The position numbers were made by a program, and so were the translations under genes. The notes beneath the pieces are model-generated. The model worked only from the letters and a program-made list of their open reading frames with translations, was not told the origin of the DNA and searched no databases. From an uncultured Shewanella sp. (GTDB lineage Bacteria > Pseudomonadota > Gammaproteobacteria > Enterobacterales > Shewanellaceae), in NCBI RefSeq assembly GCF_947497935.1, contig NZ_CANMIO010000015.1, positions 1 through 64,000 of the forward strand: DNA of 64,000 nt. The letters are read 5' to 3'. This document shows, in pieces, positions 26,701-35,007 of the stretch; position 1 is the stretch's first letter, and each line of letters opens with the position of its first letter.

Positions 26701-28661
26701 CGGCAGCGTCATCGCTCGATATCGGTATGGACCTTAATGAAAATGGTCTAGTTGAATGGTATGACGAGGCGATCTGTTACTCATTTACCGATGTGCAAGA
26801 CTACTGTGCCATTAACAATCCTATGCCAGGCCGTTATTGGGCGATGCTAGGTAACTTCAAACGCCCTTGGAGTGATGAAGAAGATACTCTAGATACTATC
26901 ACCACCAGCTTAGCAGTGATCCCAAGTGTAGATAGTGGCAACCTAAGCGTTACAGGTCCACAAACCACTAACGGTTTAGAGCCATACAACTTAGCGATGA
27001 ACTGGTCTCTAGCAGACGCCGCAAAAGGCGATCGTTTCTATGGCTTGGTTGAAGTCGGTAATAGCGCAGACAACGTGGGTAACCTTGGCAAAATGGCGCT
27101 CAATTTAGTTCATGCTGGTGACGATGTGATGATTAACACCAGCCAGCAGCAAGCTAAAGAGGGTGATATTGTTCAAGTGAATGTTCAGATGGCACCTAAC
27201 ATGGTTGGCCTAGAGCGTGATGTGAACATGCAGCTGAACCTGCCTGAAGGTTTACAGTTGATTAGCGACTCAGTCACGGCAAGCAGCAGCAACCAAGACT
27301 TAGCCGATGCGTTGACCGTTGAAGGCAATCAAATCAGTCTTGCTACCATGCAGCAAGCCAGTAATGCACAGGCACGTGAGTATCAGTTTACTAGCAGTGA
27401 AGACGACATGACTTGTCGCGTTCCTGTTGGTTCAAACCCTTACTACCTAGACTTGTATGGCGAAGCCTACATCGAGCCTGAATTTGCCATTGGTGGCCGC
27501 GCGAATCAGACCATTACCGTGCCATTAAGCATCTTTGGTGTCGATAGGATCCCACTTTACAACAACAATCCAGACTACATGGAGAAGGACACACTGACTA
27601 TCTCACCAGCTGGTTTCATTCAGCTTGATAGTATGCCGCTATTCTGGCCTCTGCACTTCCCAATGGATGAGCAGTTCTTCCCAGATACTGTGATTGCTCC
27701 GCTTTGGCGTGGTGATGGATTTATGCTACCTGGCTTCGATATGGATACTGAAGCTTACGATGGTGTATCGCTAGCATCGACAACCGATGGTCGCTACCTC
27801 ATTGTCGAGTGGGACAATATGCGCCAAGAGTTTGCCTTCGGTGTTAACTTTGATCCTGACTACGATGCACGTTATAGCTTCGAGCTTATTGCATCAACTG
27901 AGTTGAACTTCTCTGCAGGTGAACATGAATTTATCTTCGCTTACGATAAGTTTACTGGTAAGAAGTCGCATCTAGGTTCAATTGGCCTGCATGGTTTCCA
28001 TGGTCCTCGAGGTACCTTCGGCCCAGCTTATGGCTACACAGGTGACGGCTATGCATTCAACGACGTTGATGAGAAGGTCTCTGAAGGCCTAGTGGTTTGT
28101 GCTAATTACTTTGGCCCAGAGCAATCGGCTATTGACCTATCATTCTCTGCACGTGTTGCCGCGGCGGGTGTTGGTCAAGATCTACAGATCTCTGTAGACA
28201 GTGACTACACAGGCAGCGACAGCATCACCACAACATCAGTACTGAAAGTGCCTTCAAATCTTGCGATTGGTGCCTTAAATGACATGAATGTTGATGAGAA
28301 TGAAAGCATCAGCTTTGAAGTGATGGTTCAGGATAAAGAGAGCACGGCCAACGGCATTCAAGTGTCTGCAGAGCATGTGACTGCAACAGTTGAAGGCAAC
28401 ATGGTGACGCTGACTCCTGAAGCGGATTGGCATGGCGATACCACGGTAACCGTTACGGCCCATGACTTAGCCTTCCCTAATGATGCAGTGCAAACTAGCT
28501 TCACACTCACGGTTAACTCAGATGGCTCTGAGCCGACTCCGCCACCAGCGGAAGAAACTCCAGATGTTGAAGAAACTGATGATTCAAGCGGTGGTAGCTT
28601 AGGCTTCTTAGGTCTTGCACTACTAGGTTTGATTGCAGCTGGTCGCAGAAAGCGCAACTAA
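23757..28661 (+). CDS. large secreted S8 protease with GlyGly-CTERM tag, protease 2
   Basis: A 1634-residue paralogue of the protease at 17481, with the same domain order throughout. Signal peptide MKLKKISVVTMAALYATGLG; prosegment (HTYIIQLMDAPIALYQG); catalytic residues Asp250 (IIDTGINSDHASF), His335 (GHGSHTAGT) and Ser689 (SGTSMSGPHVAGA). A PA domain (VLCKRGDIARVQKGVNVAEG) is inserted before Ser689. Beta-sandwich domains follow, with WHGDTTVTVTAHD near the end and the SSGGSLGF-helix-GRRKRN tag. It is expected to be exported by Sec, then type II secretion, and held at or released from the surface after rhombosortase cleavage. ATG preceded by AAGGAA. Confidence 0.95.
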   Translation: MKLKKISVVTMAALYATGLGTLVANPLSIDTTNGGNSELIGIKLTPEQIEQYKNKPKHPGVNQANRPGQVGMNVHRAAKGSSHKAPFVWEDEVEGEHTYIIQLMDAPIALYQGERPDFAATSPRSQQPSMRSSERFGTLDVKSQAVKNYRNFLTETQDLTASKIKALAPRAEIKRRFNVALNGMTMTLSQHEAAKVAEMPGIKAVTRAKEYKLFTDVGPKHIGADMVWQGSGVPDGVEMRGEGIVAGIIDTGINSDHASFAAVAGDGYVHSNPLGEGNFVGDCVEYPNMCNSKLIGVRSYDIITDTFKDPVFQPDLPEWEVDYKRAPTGEDYNGHGSHTAGTVAGNVLHDIAFQLAGMTEKSDGFDTPLVFPEISGVAPRANIIAYQVCYPGGGSFGETYGGCPGDALVAAIEDAIVDGVDVINFSIGGLESLPWYDAIEMAFLSAREAGISVAASAGNWGQYGPSYIDHVSPWLTSVAASTHGRQIEPVAGRISDYVGANAPEDIEGYGITGDFTGNLVDAADFGDELCLEPFAEGTFESDDIVLCKRGDIARVQKGVNVAEGGAGGVILYNAISWDDGRGGNSLNLNPFPIPGMHIDMASGNALVDWVADSEAAPQLSIYASEITTTEREADILANFSSRGPSTTNPNTMVPNVSAPGVDVFAAYSDEMPFSLYPAPSDYVAISGTSMSGPHVAGALALLTQAHPQWTPAMIQSALMMTAQSGKAYNNDYPPTLETANFHQMGSGVINVARAVKAGLVMDENGDNYRAANPMEGGDVSALNVPYLVNAECQSTCTWMRTFTATQDGEWTVDSEVLDMDGAPFLELDVYPKTFTVKAGETQSIMVTAKVLDVTSVNASSANLDLFGKVNLTPADKAVPNQYLPVIASFSGSNLPEIVSGLIHRDNGTLLTPELMTKEIAELNVKVHGLTAGDVVESQLSAAYVDFEDPETMLDNPGIKVHFFDVPEGTARIVWEQVSEDKAAASSLDIGMDLNENGLVEWYDEAICYSFTDVQDYCAINNPMPGRYWAMLGNFKRPWSDEEDTLDTITTSLAVIPSVDSGNLSVTGPQTTNGLEPYNLAMNWSLADAAKGDRFYGLVEVGNSADNVGNLGKMALNLVHAGDDVMINTSQQQAKEGDIVQVNVQMAPNMVGLERDVNMQLNLPEGLQLISDSVTASSSNQDLADALTVEGNQISLATMQQASNAQAREYQFTSSEDDMTCRVPVGSNPYYLDLYGEAYIEPEFAIGGRANQTITVPLSIFGVDRIPLYNNNPDYMEKDTLTISPAGFIQLDSMPLFWPLHFPMDEQFFPDTVIAPLWRGDGFMLPGFDMDTEAYDGVSLASTTDGRYLIVEWDNMRQEFAFGVNFDPDYDARYSFELIASTELNFSAGEHEFIFAYDKFTGKKSHLGSIGLHGFHGPRGTFGPAYGYTGDGYAFNDVDEKVSEGLVVCANYFGPEQSAIDLSFSARVAAAGVGQDLQISVDSDYTGSDSITTTSVLKVPSNLAIGALNDMNVDENESISFEVMVQDKESTANGIQVSAEHVTATVEGNMVTLTPEADWHGDTTVTVTAHDLAFPNDAVQTSFTLTVNSDGSEPTPPPAEETPDVEETDDSSGGSLGFLGLALLGLIAAGRRKRN
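28580..28661 (+). repeat. 82-nt identical 3' end (copy 2 of 2)
   Basis: Identical over 82 nt to 22355-22436. The identity ends at the stop codon; the two terminators downstream differ. Confidence 0.95.
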
Positions 28662-28745
28662 AGCTGCAGTAAGACCAAACGCTTTAACGAGCATTGAGGT
28701 TAAATAATCGCTCCAATTGTTTTCACAACTTTTAACCTTGTTTTT

Positions 28746-28772
28746 GGGCCCTCATATGAGGGCCCTTTTTTT
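28746..28772 (+). terminator. terminator after protease 2
   Basis: Perfect palindrome GGGCCCTC-ATAT-GAGGGCCC followed by seven T. Confidence 0.9.
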
Positions 28773-28851
28773 GCCTTGAATGAATCACTCAATCTCAAGA
28801 GTTAAAACAGGCTTTATTTAACTGAATGAACTTACACTGACTGACAAAGAC

Positions 28852-29544
28852 TTATTTCACCGATTTAATTTCGACATCAGTTAAATAGCGCCACTCACCC
28901 AACTCAAGACTTGGATCGAGTTCGATAGCGCCAACACTCTCACGGTGAAGCTTAGTGACCTTGTTACCAACGGCTGCAAGCATGCGCTTAACTTGGTGGT
29001 ACTTACCTTCGGTAATAGTTAAACGTGCTTGGTTAGGGCCTAAAATCTCAAGCTCTGCTGGTTTGGTCAGGCCATCTTCGTTATTAAGCTGCACACCAAC
29101 GGCAAATTGCTGTACTAGCTCTTCGCTTAATGGCTCAGCGGTTTCTAATAGATAGCGCTTACCGCACTCTTTCTTTGGCGAGGTAATTTTATGCGACCAC
29201 TGACCATCTGTAGTGATTAACACTAAGCCTGTGGTATCAGCATCTAAACGACCAGCAATATGTAAGTCTTCAGGACGAATCACATCCAATAAGCTAATGA
29301 CCGATTGATACTCTTCATCAATGGTTGAACAGATGGTATCAACTGGCTTGTTTAGCATGATAAAGCGCGGACCAATGATGGTTAACACTTCGCCCTCAAG
29401 GCGGATCTCATGCTCATCGGTTACCTTAAAGCCCGAGTTTTTAACGACTTCTCCATTGCAAGTGACATCGCCACGATGTAAGGCTTTCTTGGCAGAAACG
29501 CGAGAGTGTGAAGTTGACTCACAAATAAATTTATCTAAACGCAC
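28852..29544 (-). CDS. rsuA: 16S rRNA pseudouridine(516) synthase RsuA
   Basis: A 230-residue RsuA-family enzyme that isomerises U516 of 16S rRNA. N-terminal S4 domain (RLDKFICESTSHSRVSAKKAL), then the catalytic domain with HIAGRLDADTTGLVLITTDG, where the Asp of RLDADT is catalytic, and the family motif EGKYHQVKRMLAAVGNKV. The length and S4 domain point to RsuA rather than RluE. It starts at GTG 29544. It is convergent with protease 2; no operon partner. Confidence 0.9.
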   Translation of the reverse strand: MRLDKFICESTSHSRVSAKKALHRGDVTCNGEVVKNSGFKVTDEHEIRLEGEVLTIIGPRFIMLNKPVDTICSTIDEEYQSVISLLDVIRPEDLHIAGRLDADTTGLVLITTDGQWSHKITSPKKECGKRYLLETAEPLSEELVQQFAVGVQLNNEDGLTKPAELEILGPNQARLTITEGKYHQVKRMLAAVGNKVTKLHRESVGAIELDPSLELGEWRYLTDVEIKSVK

Positions 29545-29674
29545 AGTAAAAACTCAGCTGATATAACCATAATGGCCGACATTATGAGGCCAGCGCCGCC
29601 AAAGGGCAAAGTTTTGCTTGAACAAGCAGCAACCTCAAGCGTATCGTTATTGCGAGTTTTTGTAGAGATACGAT

Positions 29675-30265
29675 ATGAATCAATCACCTAGTACAGAACA
29701 ACTGTCAAAAAGTGCATTAGAAACCAAAGCGCAGCAAATTGATGAATTTTCCAAAATGATCTCAGGCAGCCACTATCAATGCCTAGATCCACAACTCAAT
29801 CAATTCTGGCATCAGCAACAAGTGCGCAACCAACACATGAATATCAACGGCCAAATCGATTATGAGTTGTTACCTCATGTCGCCAAAACGGCCGTAATTG
29901 TGCAGCCTTTTAATGTGAGTTACGGCATCAATATCAAGTTAGCTGACAAAGCCTTTATTAATGCTAACTGCACTTTGCATGACAATGCGCCAATTAGCAT
30001 TGGGTCACAAACTATGCTTGGGCCCAATGTGCAAATATACACAGCAAGTCACCCTCTTGATGCCTCTGAACGTTGTCGCGGCATAGAAACCGCCAAAGCA
30101 GTGACAATCGGTAACCGAGTTTGGATAGCAGGTGGCGCAATCATTTTACCCGGTGTCACTATTGGCGATGAAGCTGTTATTAGTGCTGGCTCAGTGGTCA
30201 CTAAAGATGTTGGCGCTAGACAAGTGGTAGCAGGCAATCCTGCCAAGGTCATAAAAACCTTATAG
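29675..30265 (+). CDS. Maa/NodL-type sugar O-acetyltransferase
   Basis: A 196-residue left-handed beta-helix acetyltransferase. An N-terminal Mac-type helical segment (about 20-60) precedes hexapeptide repeats (about 85-195: NANCTLHDNAPISIGSQTML, VTIGNRVWIAGGAIILPGV, IGDEAVISAGSVV). The catalytic His lies in YTASHPLDASERC. The C-terminus VVAGNPAKVIK is typical of the maltose/galactoside acetyltransferase group; the true sugar acceptor is unknown. It is a monocistronic gene with only a weak GAGA ribosome site. Confidence 0.88.
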   Translation: MNQSPSTEQLSKSALETKAQQIDEFSKMISGSHYQCLDPQLNQFWHQQQVRNQHMNINGQIDYELLPHVAKTAVIVQPFNVSYGINIKLADKAFINANCTLHDNAPISIGSQTMLGPNVQIYTASHPLDASERCRGIETAKAVTIGNRVWIAGGAIILPGVTIGDEAVISAGSVVTKDVGARQVVAGNPAKVIKTL

Positions 30266-30538
30266 TTGAGGTTATTTTTAACTAAAAGTGACTCATTTTT
30301 TAGTTAAGGAAACCTTTTCTTACACATGACCACTTAAATATCCCGATAAGTTTACGCCTTAGACTTGTTCAATACATACCAAAAAACTTAACATAAGTAA
30401 CTCAATGTAATTCGTTTGACCTAGCAAGTAGTCATAGTCAGCATTAACTTGATGCATGGATACGCTATTTGAAAATAAAACAATAACTCGCTTGATTCAA
30501 AAGCAAAATAAATTGACGGTATAGATTAAGGAAGAAAA

Positions 30539-32623
30539 ATGAAAAAAGTACTCGTAGGGGGCTTATGTGCTTCCCTTATCGTTGGCCTCAGCGCATGTAA
30601 CAGCGAACCCACTGAAGTTAATACGCCTGACACAAGTAAGAGTGAAACAGCCGTTGCCGTTGAAAAAGCACTGACCTCAGGTATCGACTTTGCCAATTTC
30701 GATAAGTCAGTTCGCCCACAAGATGATTTCTATTCCTACGTGAATGGTACTTGGGTTAAAGAAACCACCATTCCGAGCGACCGCACCAGTACAGGGGCAT
30801 TTTACGACCTACGTGAAAAGTCACGTGACGACGTAAAGGCTATCATCGAAGAAGTCGCCTCGACGCCAAACCTAAAAGTCGGTAGCGACGAGCAGAAAGT
30901 TGCCGATCTATACAACTCATTTATGGATGTTGACACCCTAAACAAACTGGGCGTGACGCCTATTCAAAGTGAGCTTGAAAGAGTCGATGCGATTAAGTCG
31001 AAGGACGACCTTGTCACTTACTTCGCTCGCAGCCAAATTATCGGTAGTGGTACCCCTATGGCGTTTTACATTAACGTTGATGCCAAAGATTCAAGTCGCT
31101 ATGCCACGCATATCTGGCAATATGGCCTTAGCCTGCCAGAGAAAGACTATTACCTAAACCAAGACGAGCGTTTCGTTAATATCCGTAAGGCCTATGTTGA
31201 ACACATCGAAAAGATGTACACCTTAGCAGGCTTACCCAATCCAAAGGCGAGTGCCGAGGCGATTCTAGCGCTTGAAACTGAGATTGCTAAGCAACACTGG
31301 GACGTGGTCGAGACCCGCGACAGCACTAAGACTTACAACAAGTACCAAGTTAAAGACTTGCCAACACTGGCACCCGACATTAACTGGAACGGTTACCTAG
31401 CCGCACTTGGCGCCGACAAGCAATCCGATATCATCATCAATCAGCCTAGCTATATTCAAGGCCTAAACCAAGTCATTAAAGATACCGATCTTGCCGCTTG
31501 GAAAACATACATGCAGTGGCAGGTGCTGACCCATGCAGCTGGCAGCCTAAGCGAAGCGCTTGATACCGAAAACTTTGAGTTTTTTGCTAAGACACTCAAT
31601 GGTCAGCAAGAGCAGCAGCCCCGTTGGAAACGCGGCGTATCATCGGTAAACGGTCTACTGGGTGAAGTGGTCGGTAAGGTGTACGTTAAGCGTCACTTTA
31701 AACCTGAAGCCAAAGAGCGTATGCAGGTTCTGGTTGAAAACCTACGTGGTGCCTATGGCGATAGCATTGAATCGCTAGAGTGGATGAGCGCAGACACTAA
31801 AGTTGCCGCTAAAGACAAGCTAGCTAAATTCGATCCTAAGATAGGTTACCCAGATCGCTGGGAAAACTATGACAAGTTGACCATTAAATCTGATGATCTA
31901 TATGGTAACAACCTACGCGCAAGCGAGCTAAGCCACGAAAAAGAACTTGAGAAACTCGGTAGCCCAATCCGTAAGTGGGAGTGGCACATGACGCCACAAA
32001 CCGTTAACGCTTACTACAATCCAACCATGAATGAAATCGTGTTCCCTGCAGCTATATTGCAGCCACCATTCTTTAACATGGCAGCCGACGATGCAGTGAA
32101 CTATGGCGGTATCGGCGCAGTTATCGGTCACGAGATGGGTCATGGCTTCGATGATCAAGGCGCAAAGTTTGACGGCGAAGGTAACATGCGTGACTGGTGG
32201 ACTGAGCAAGACTTAACCGAGTTTGCCGCCCGTGGTAAGGCGCTTGTCGATCAATACAACGACTACGCGGTATTTGACGACCTCAACGTTAACGGTGAAC
32301 TGACTCTGGGTGAGAACATCGGTGACCTATCTGGCGTCACTATCGCCTATCGAGCCTATAAGAAGTCTCTAAACGGTAAAGAAGCGCCGGTTATCGACGG
32401 ACTAACGGGCGATCAACGTTTCTTCATTGGTTTCACGCAAATTTGGCGTGCAAAAATCAAAGAAGAGTCAATGCGTAATCGCGTCGCGACCGATCCACAT
32501 TCACCAGCGCAGTTCCGTGCTCTAGGTGCACTATCTAATATGCCTGAGTTCTACAGCACATACGCTTTAAAGCCTGGCGATGCGATGTACATAGCACCAG
32601 AGAAGCGCGTTAAAATCTGGTAA
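30539..32623 (+). CDS. M13-family metalloendopeptidase lipoprotein (PepO-like)
   Basis: A 694-residue zinc peptidase of the neprilysin/endothelin-converting enzyme family. Lipoprotein signal MKKVLVGGLCASLIVGLSAC (Cys20). M13 N-terminal domain begins SVRPQDDFYSYVNGTW. Catalytic region: NAYYNPTMNEIVFPAAIL (substrate binding), zinc motif HEMGH at 531-535, third ligand Glu592 in GENIGDL, and a conserved C-terminus ending RVKIW. It probably cleaves small peptides in the periplasm. AAGGAA precedes the ATG. Downstream begins a dispersed repeat, then a strong terminator. Confidence 0.95.
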   Translation: MKKVLVGGLCASLIVGLSACNSEPTEVNTPDTSKSETAVAVEKALTSGIDFANFDKSVRPQDDFYSYVNGTWVKETTIPSDRTSTGAFYDLREKSRDDVKAIIEEVASTPNLKVGSDEQKVADLYNSFMDVDTLNKLGVTPIQSELERVDAIKSKDDLVTYFARSQIIGSGTPMAFYINVDAKDSSRYATHIWQYGLSLPEKDYYLNQDERFVNIRKAYVEHIEKMYTLAGLPNPKASAEAILALETEIAKQHWDVVETRDSTKTYNKYQVKDLPTLAPDINWNGYLAALGADKQSDIIINQPSYIQGLNQVIKDTDLAAWKTYMQWQVLTHAAGSLSEALDTENFEFFAKTLNGQQEQQPRWKRGVSSVNGLLGEVVGKVYVKRHFKPEAKERMQVLVENLRGAYGDSIESLEWMSADTKVAAKDKLAKFDPKIGYPDRWENYDKLTIKSDDLYGNNLRASELSHEKELEKLGSPIRKWEWHMTPQTVNAYYNPTMNEIVFPAAILQPPFFNMAADDAVNYGGIGAVIGHEMGHGFDDQGAKFDGEGNMRDWWTEQDLTEFAARGKALVDQYNDYAVFDDLNVNGELTLGENIGDLSGVTIAYRAYKKSLNGKEAPVIDGLTGDQRFFIGFTQIWRAKIKEESMRNRVATDPHSPAQFRALGALSNMPEFYSTYALKPGDAMYIAPEKRVKIW

Positions 32624-32629
32624 TTAAAC

Positions 32630-32835
32630 TTTAGGTCCTAGGTTCTAGGAAATGCCAAGAAAGGTCCTAGGAAATGCAAAAGGCAAAGACGATGAAAGCC
32701 GAGACGGGTAAAGCAGGGAAAACGGTGTTTGTTGTAGGTCAAGCTTTTGCTTTTCCTAGCAGGACCTCTCTGCACAAGCAGCCCGTCCTCAAAGCGTAGC
32801 GTCCTAGAATCTAAATCTTGGGTCCTAGCTCCTTT
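32630..32835. repeat. CCTAGG-type dispersed repeat, copy A
   Basis: About 205 bp starting taggttctaggaaatgcc and ending gcgtcctagaatctaaat, so its ends are rough inverted repeats built on CCTAGG/TTCTAGA. It shares blocks with copy B at 35008: taggttctaggaaa, aagaaaggtcctagg, gcaaagacg, tcaagcttttg.ttttcctagcagg. Noncoding. With the terminator at 32849 it fills most of the gap between the M13 peptidase and the next gene. Confidence 0.8.
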
Positions 32836-32848
32836 AAAGTTAAAACCT

Positions 32849-32887
32849 AAAAAGCCGTTGATGTCTCATTTCATCAACGGCTTTTTG
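32849..32887 (+). terminator. strong terminator, probably of the M13 peptidase
   Basis: AAAAAGCCGTTGATG / CATCAACGGCTTTTT, a 15-bp stem flanked by A and T runs; it could act in both directions. Confidence 0.85.
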
Positions 32888-33004
32888 TTTATTGTTACTT
32901 TTCGGTGGTTAAAGCTCACACTATGAACAAATGTTAATTTGCCATTCAGCAAAGCTTAAGCATTTTCCAGCTAAATTACGGTATAGCCAAAAATAAGGAC
33001 TGCT

Positions 33005-33790
33005 ATGAACCGGATATTGCGGACGTTTTTCATTTTCTTGCTGTTACTATCAACCCGAACAGCCTTTGCTCATAATGTCGATCATGGGCAGAACAGTAGC
33101 AAAAATAACGGTAGTTACGCAGCCAAAAAGGCGCTTCCTAAAAACCTTGCAGGACTCACTGCCATCCAGTCCATGCAATACCAAGTGCCTAGGCAGACCA
33201 GCGCCGATCTCGATACCCTTTATAGCCAAGCCTCTGACGCACAAGATGAGTTAGCCCAACTGCTCAATATGATCACCACTCAATCTCATACTCAATCTGT
33301 TCTAGCCGATATTAAGAGCCGAGACAGAGCCGAGGCCAAGGTGCAAAACAAATTAGATAACGACGCTAGCCAACTAACCGATATCGTCAGAGCCAGTATC
33401 GTCAGCCACGATATTCACAACTTAATGCAGGCGTTTGCCCTACTAAAATCAGACTGCGAACTCATTCAAGTAAAGAACCGCTTCGCCAGCCCAAAAGAGT
33501 CCGGTTACCGCGACTTGAACTTATTGGTAAAACTGCCAGAATCGCAAATGATAGCCGAGGTGCAATTACACCTTGCCGATATCGCCGAGATAAAAAGTGG
33601 CGTAGAACATCATGTCTACGAGCAGGTACAAACGATTCAAGCCTCAGCCATGCAGGAGCAACGTAACTTGAATGAGATAGAAACCACTAAGATCACTCAG
33701 CTGCGCCAGGCATCCCACAAGCTTTATCATAAGGCGTGGCTCAAATATAAACGCAGCGATCAAGCGAATGAGATCAGCATCGCCGCCTAA
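33005..33790 (+). CDS. relV: RelV-like small alarmone synthetase with signal-peptide-like N-terminus
   Basis: A 261-residue RelA/SpoT-type synthetase without hydrolase, TGS or ACT domains. The nucleotide-binding stretch is IKSRDRAEAKVQNKL (about 103-117), then LTDIVRASIV (Asp126, Arg129), VKNRFASPKESGYRDLN (Tyr168) and EVQLHLADI (Glu185) followed by HHVYE. Residues I recall as essential in Vibrio cholerae RelV (K107, D129, R132, L150, E188) fall here with a constant offset of three at K104, D126, R129, L147 and E185, which supports orthology but is from memory. The first 22 residues look like a cleavable signal peptide (MNRILRTFFIFLLLLSTRT, then AFA), odd for a GTP-using enzyme. Own terminator. 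Confidence 0.8.
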   Translation: MNRILRTFFIFLLLLSTRTAFAHNVDHGQNSSKNNGSYAAKKALPKNLAGLTAIQSMQYQVPRQTSADLDTLYSQASDAQDELAQLLNMITTQSHTQSVLADIKSRDRAEAKVQNKLDNDASQLTDIVRASIVSHDIHNLMQAFALLKSDCELIQVKNRFASPKESGYRDLNLLVKLPESQMIAEVQLHLADIAEIKSGVEHHVYEQVQTIQASAMQEQRNLNEIETTKITQLRQASHKLYHKAWLKYKRSDQANEISIAA

Positions 33791-33812
33791 AACACACTAT
33801 AAATAATGATGT

Positions 33813-33841
33813 AAAGGACCCACCTAGTCGGGTCCTTTTTT
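33813..33841 (+). terminator. terminator after relV-like gene
   Basis: AAAGGACCC-N8-GGGTCCTTT followed by TTT. Confidence 0.9.
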
Positions 33842-34043
33842 GTGTCACTTTACTCTATTTCATTCACACCAGTTTTGTCGCGAGATTAGCCCTCCTAAGT
33901 AAACCCCGTTAGAGGAGCCAATTTGCAAAGCTAAATACCCGTCGAGGCTATGTGATTTAATTCCCCCAGTAACCTGCACTTCCTGCCGATTTGCGGTTAT
34001 ACTCCGCCCCAATAGTCTATACACCCAATATACCCAAGACCTT

Positions 34044-34448
34044 ATGAACGATATCATTGAGCAACTACAAGAGATGAGTGAAACGGTACCTGTGCCGTTA
34101 GAGCTAGCAACATTTGAACAAATTGTTGAAGTGGAAGAAGAAATTCTAATTCCGCTACCGATGGAGCTCAAAGAATACCTACTTTACGCCAGTGACGTCA
34201 TCTGTGGCAGTTTAGAGCCTGTTACAGCCAGCGACCCTAACTCGCATACCTACCTGCCTGAAGTGGCTGCCTATGCCTGGTCAATCGGCTTACCACGTGA
34301 ATATGTGCCAATCTGTCAGCAAGGCGATAACTTCTTCTTTATCAGCCAAGAAGGTCAAATTCAGCTGTGGCAAGATGACGAAATTGACGAAGAAGAGTCA
34401 TGGGAATCTTTCTGGGATTGGGCAGAAGAAGTCTGGATGCGCAGCTAA
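34044..34448 (+). CDS. SMI1/KNR4-type protein
   Basis: A 134-residue acidic protein of the SMI1/KNR4 (SUKH) fold. Visible family features are an N-terminal helix, IPLPMELKEYLLYASDV (the IP.....Y..... stretch), PICQQGDNFFFI and a C-terminal WESFWDWAEEVW helix. Members include immunity proteins against secreted toxins and housekeeping YobK-like proteins; no toxin lies nearby, so the role is open. It is followed 52 bp downstream by a YdiL/Aca2-like gene in the same direction, so the two may be co-transcribed. Confidence 0.78.
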   Translation: MNDIIEQLQEMSETVPVPLELATFEQIVEVEEEILIPLPMELKEYLLYASDVICGSLEPVTASDPNSHTYLPEVAAYAWSIGLPREYVPICQQGDNFFFISQEGQIQLWQDDEIDEEESWESFWDWAEEVWMRS

Positions 34449-34500
34449 TACTACAAGTATAAGCACACGCCATCACAGCAAATTATTTTAAGGAAACAAG

Positions 34501-35001
34501 ATGTCTAAAGAACTTGGTTTAAATGCCATTGAAATGCAGTACCTTCGTCTATCTTTGGCGCTAACCACGGCCCAAGTTGCCGAAATTGGTAAAGTGACCG
34601 AAGCCGATGTTATCGCTTGGGAAGCAGGTGAAAAACCAGCTCATATGCCTGTACAGAAGAAGCTGCTTGAAATTGATGAAGCGATTGAAATGCAGGTGCT
34701 TAACACTTGTGATGGTATCGAAGAGCTATTCAAATCAGAGCCAAAGCGCACACTAAGCTTTGTGGTATATCCAACTCAAGCTTTGTACGCTCAGTACAAC
34801 CCAGAATTTCTAGGCACATTGCCATTAGCCGAGCTCTATAACGTTTCAGCTTACCGTATCAAGAAAGAGTGCAAACTTATGCTAGAAGTTGACGTGGTAC
34901 TGGTGCCGCTAGACTTTGAGTCTTACAAAGCATTCCGCGAAAAAGAAGGCTTGAAAGAAAGCCGTGAAAACCGCGCGAAATGGGCTAAAGCTCAGTTATA
35001 A
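34501..35001 (+). CDS. YdiL/Aca2-like (DUF1870) HTH protein
   Basis: A 166-residue protein. The N-terminal half, LNAIEMQYLRLSLALTTAQV then VIAWEAGEKP, is an HTH arrangement like that of E. coli YdiL and the anti-CRISPR-associated regulator Aca2. The second half (FVVYPTQALYAQYNPEFLGT, ELYNVSAYRIKKEC) matches the YdiL C-terminal domain in general pattern. It is likely a DNA-binding protein, perhaps acting on its own operon with the SMI1/KNR4 gene upstream. AAGGAA is five to six bases before the ATG. No anti-CRISPR gene or phage context was seen. Confidence 0.7.
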   Translation: MSKELGLNAIEMQYLRLSLALTTAQVAEIGKVTEADVIAWEAGEKPAHMPVQKKLLEIDEAIEMQVLNTCDGIEELFKSEPKRTLSFVVYPTQALYAQYNPEFLGTLPLAELYNVSAYRIKKECKLMLEVDVVLVPLDFESYKAFREKEGLKESRENRAKWAKAQL

Positions 35002-35007
35002 GATATT

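Noticed and set aside
34044..35001. Toxin-antitoxin module
   Set aside because: Neither product looks like a toxin and the size and spacing do not fit a known type.
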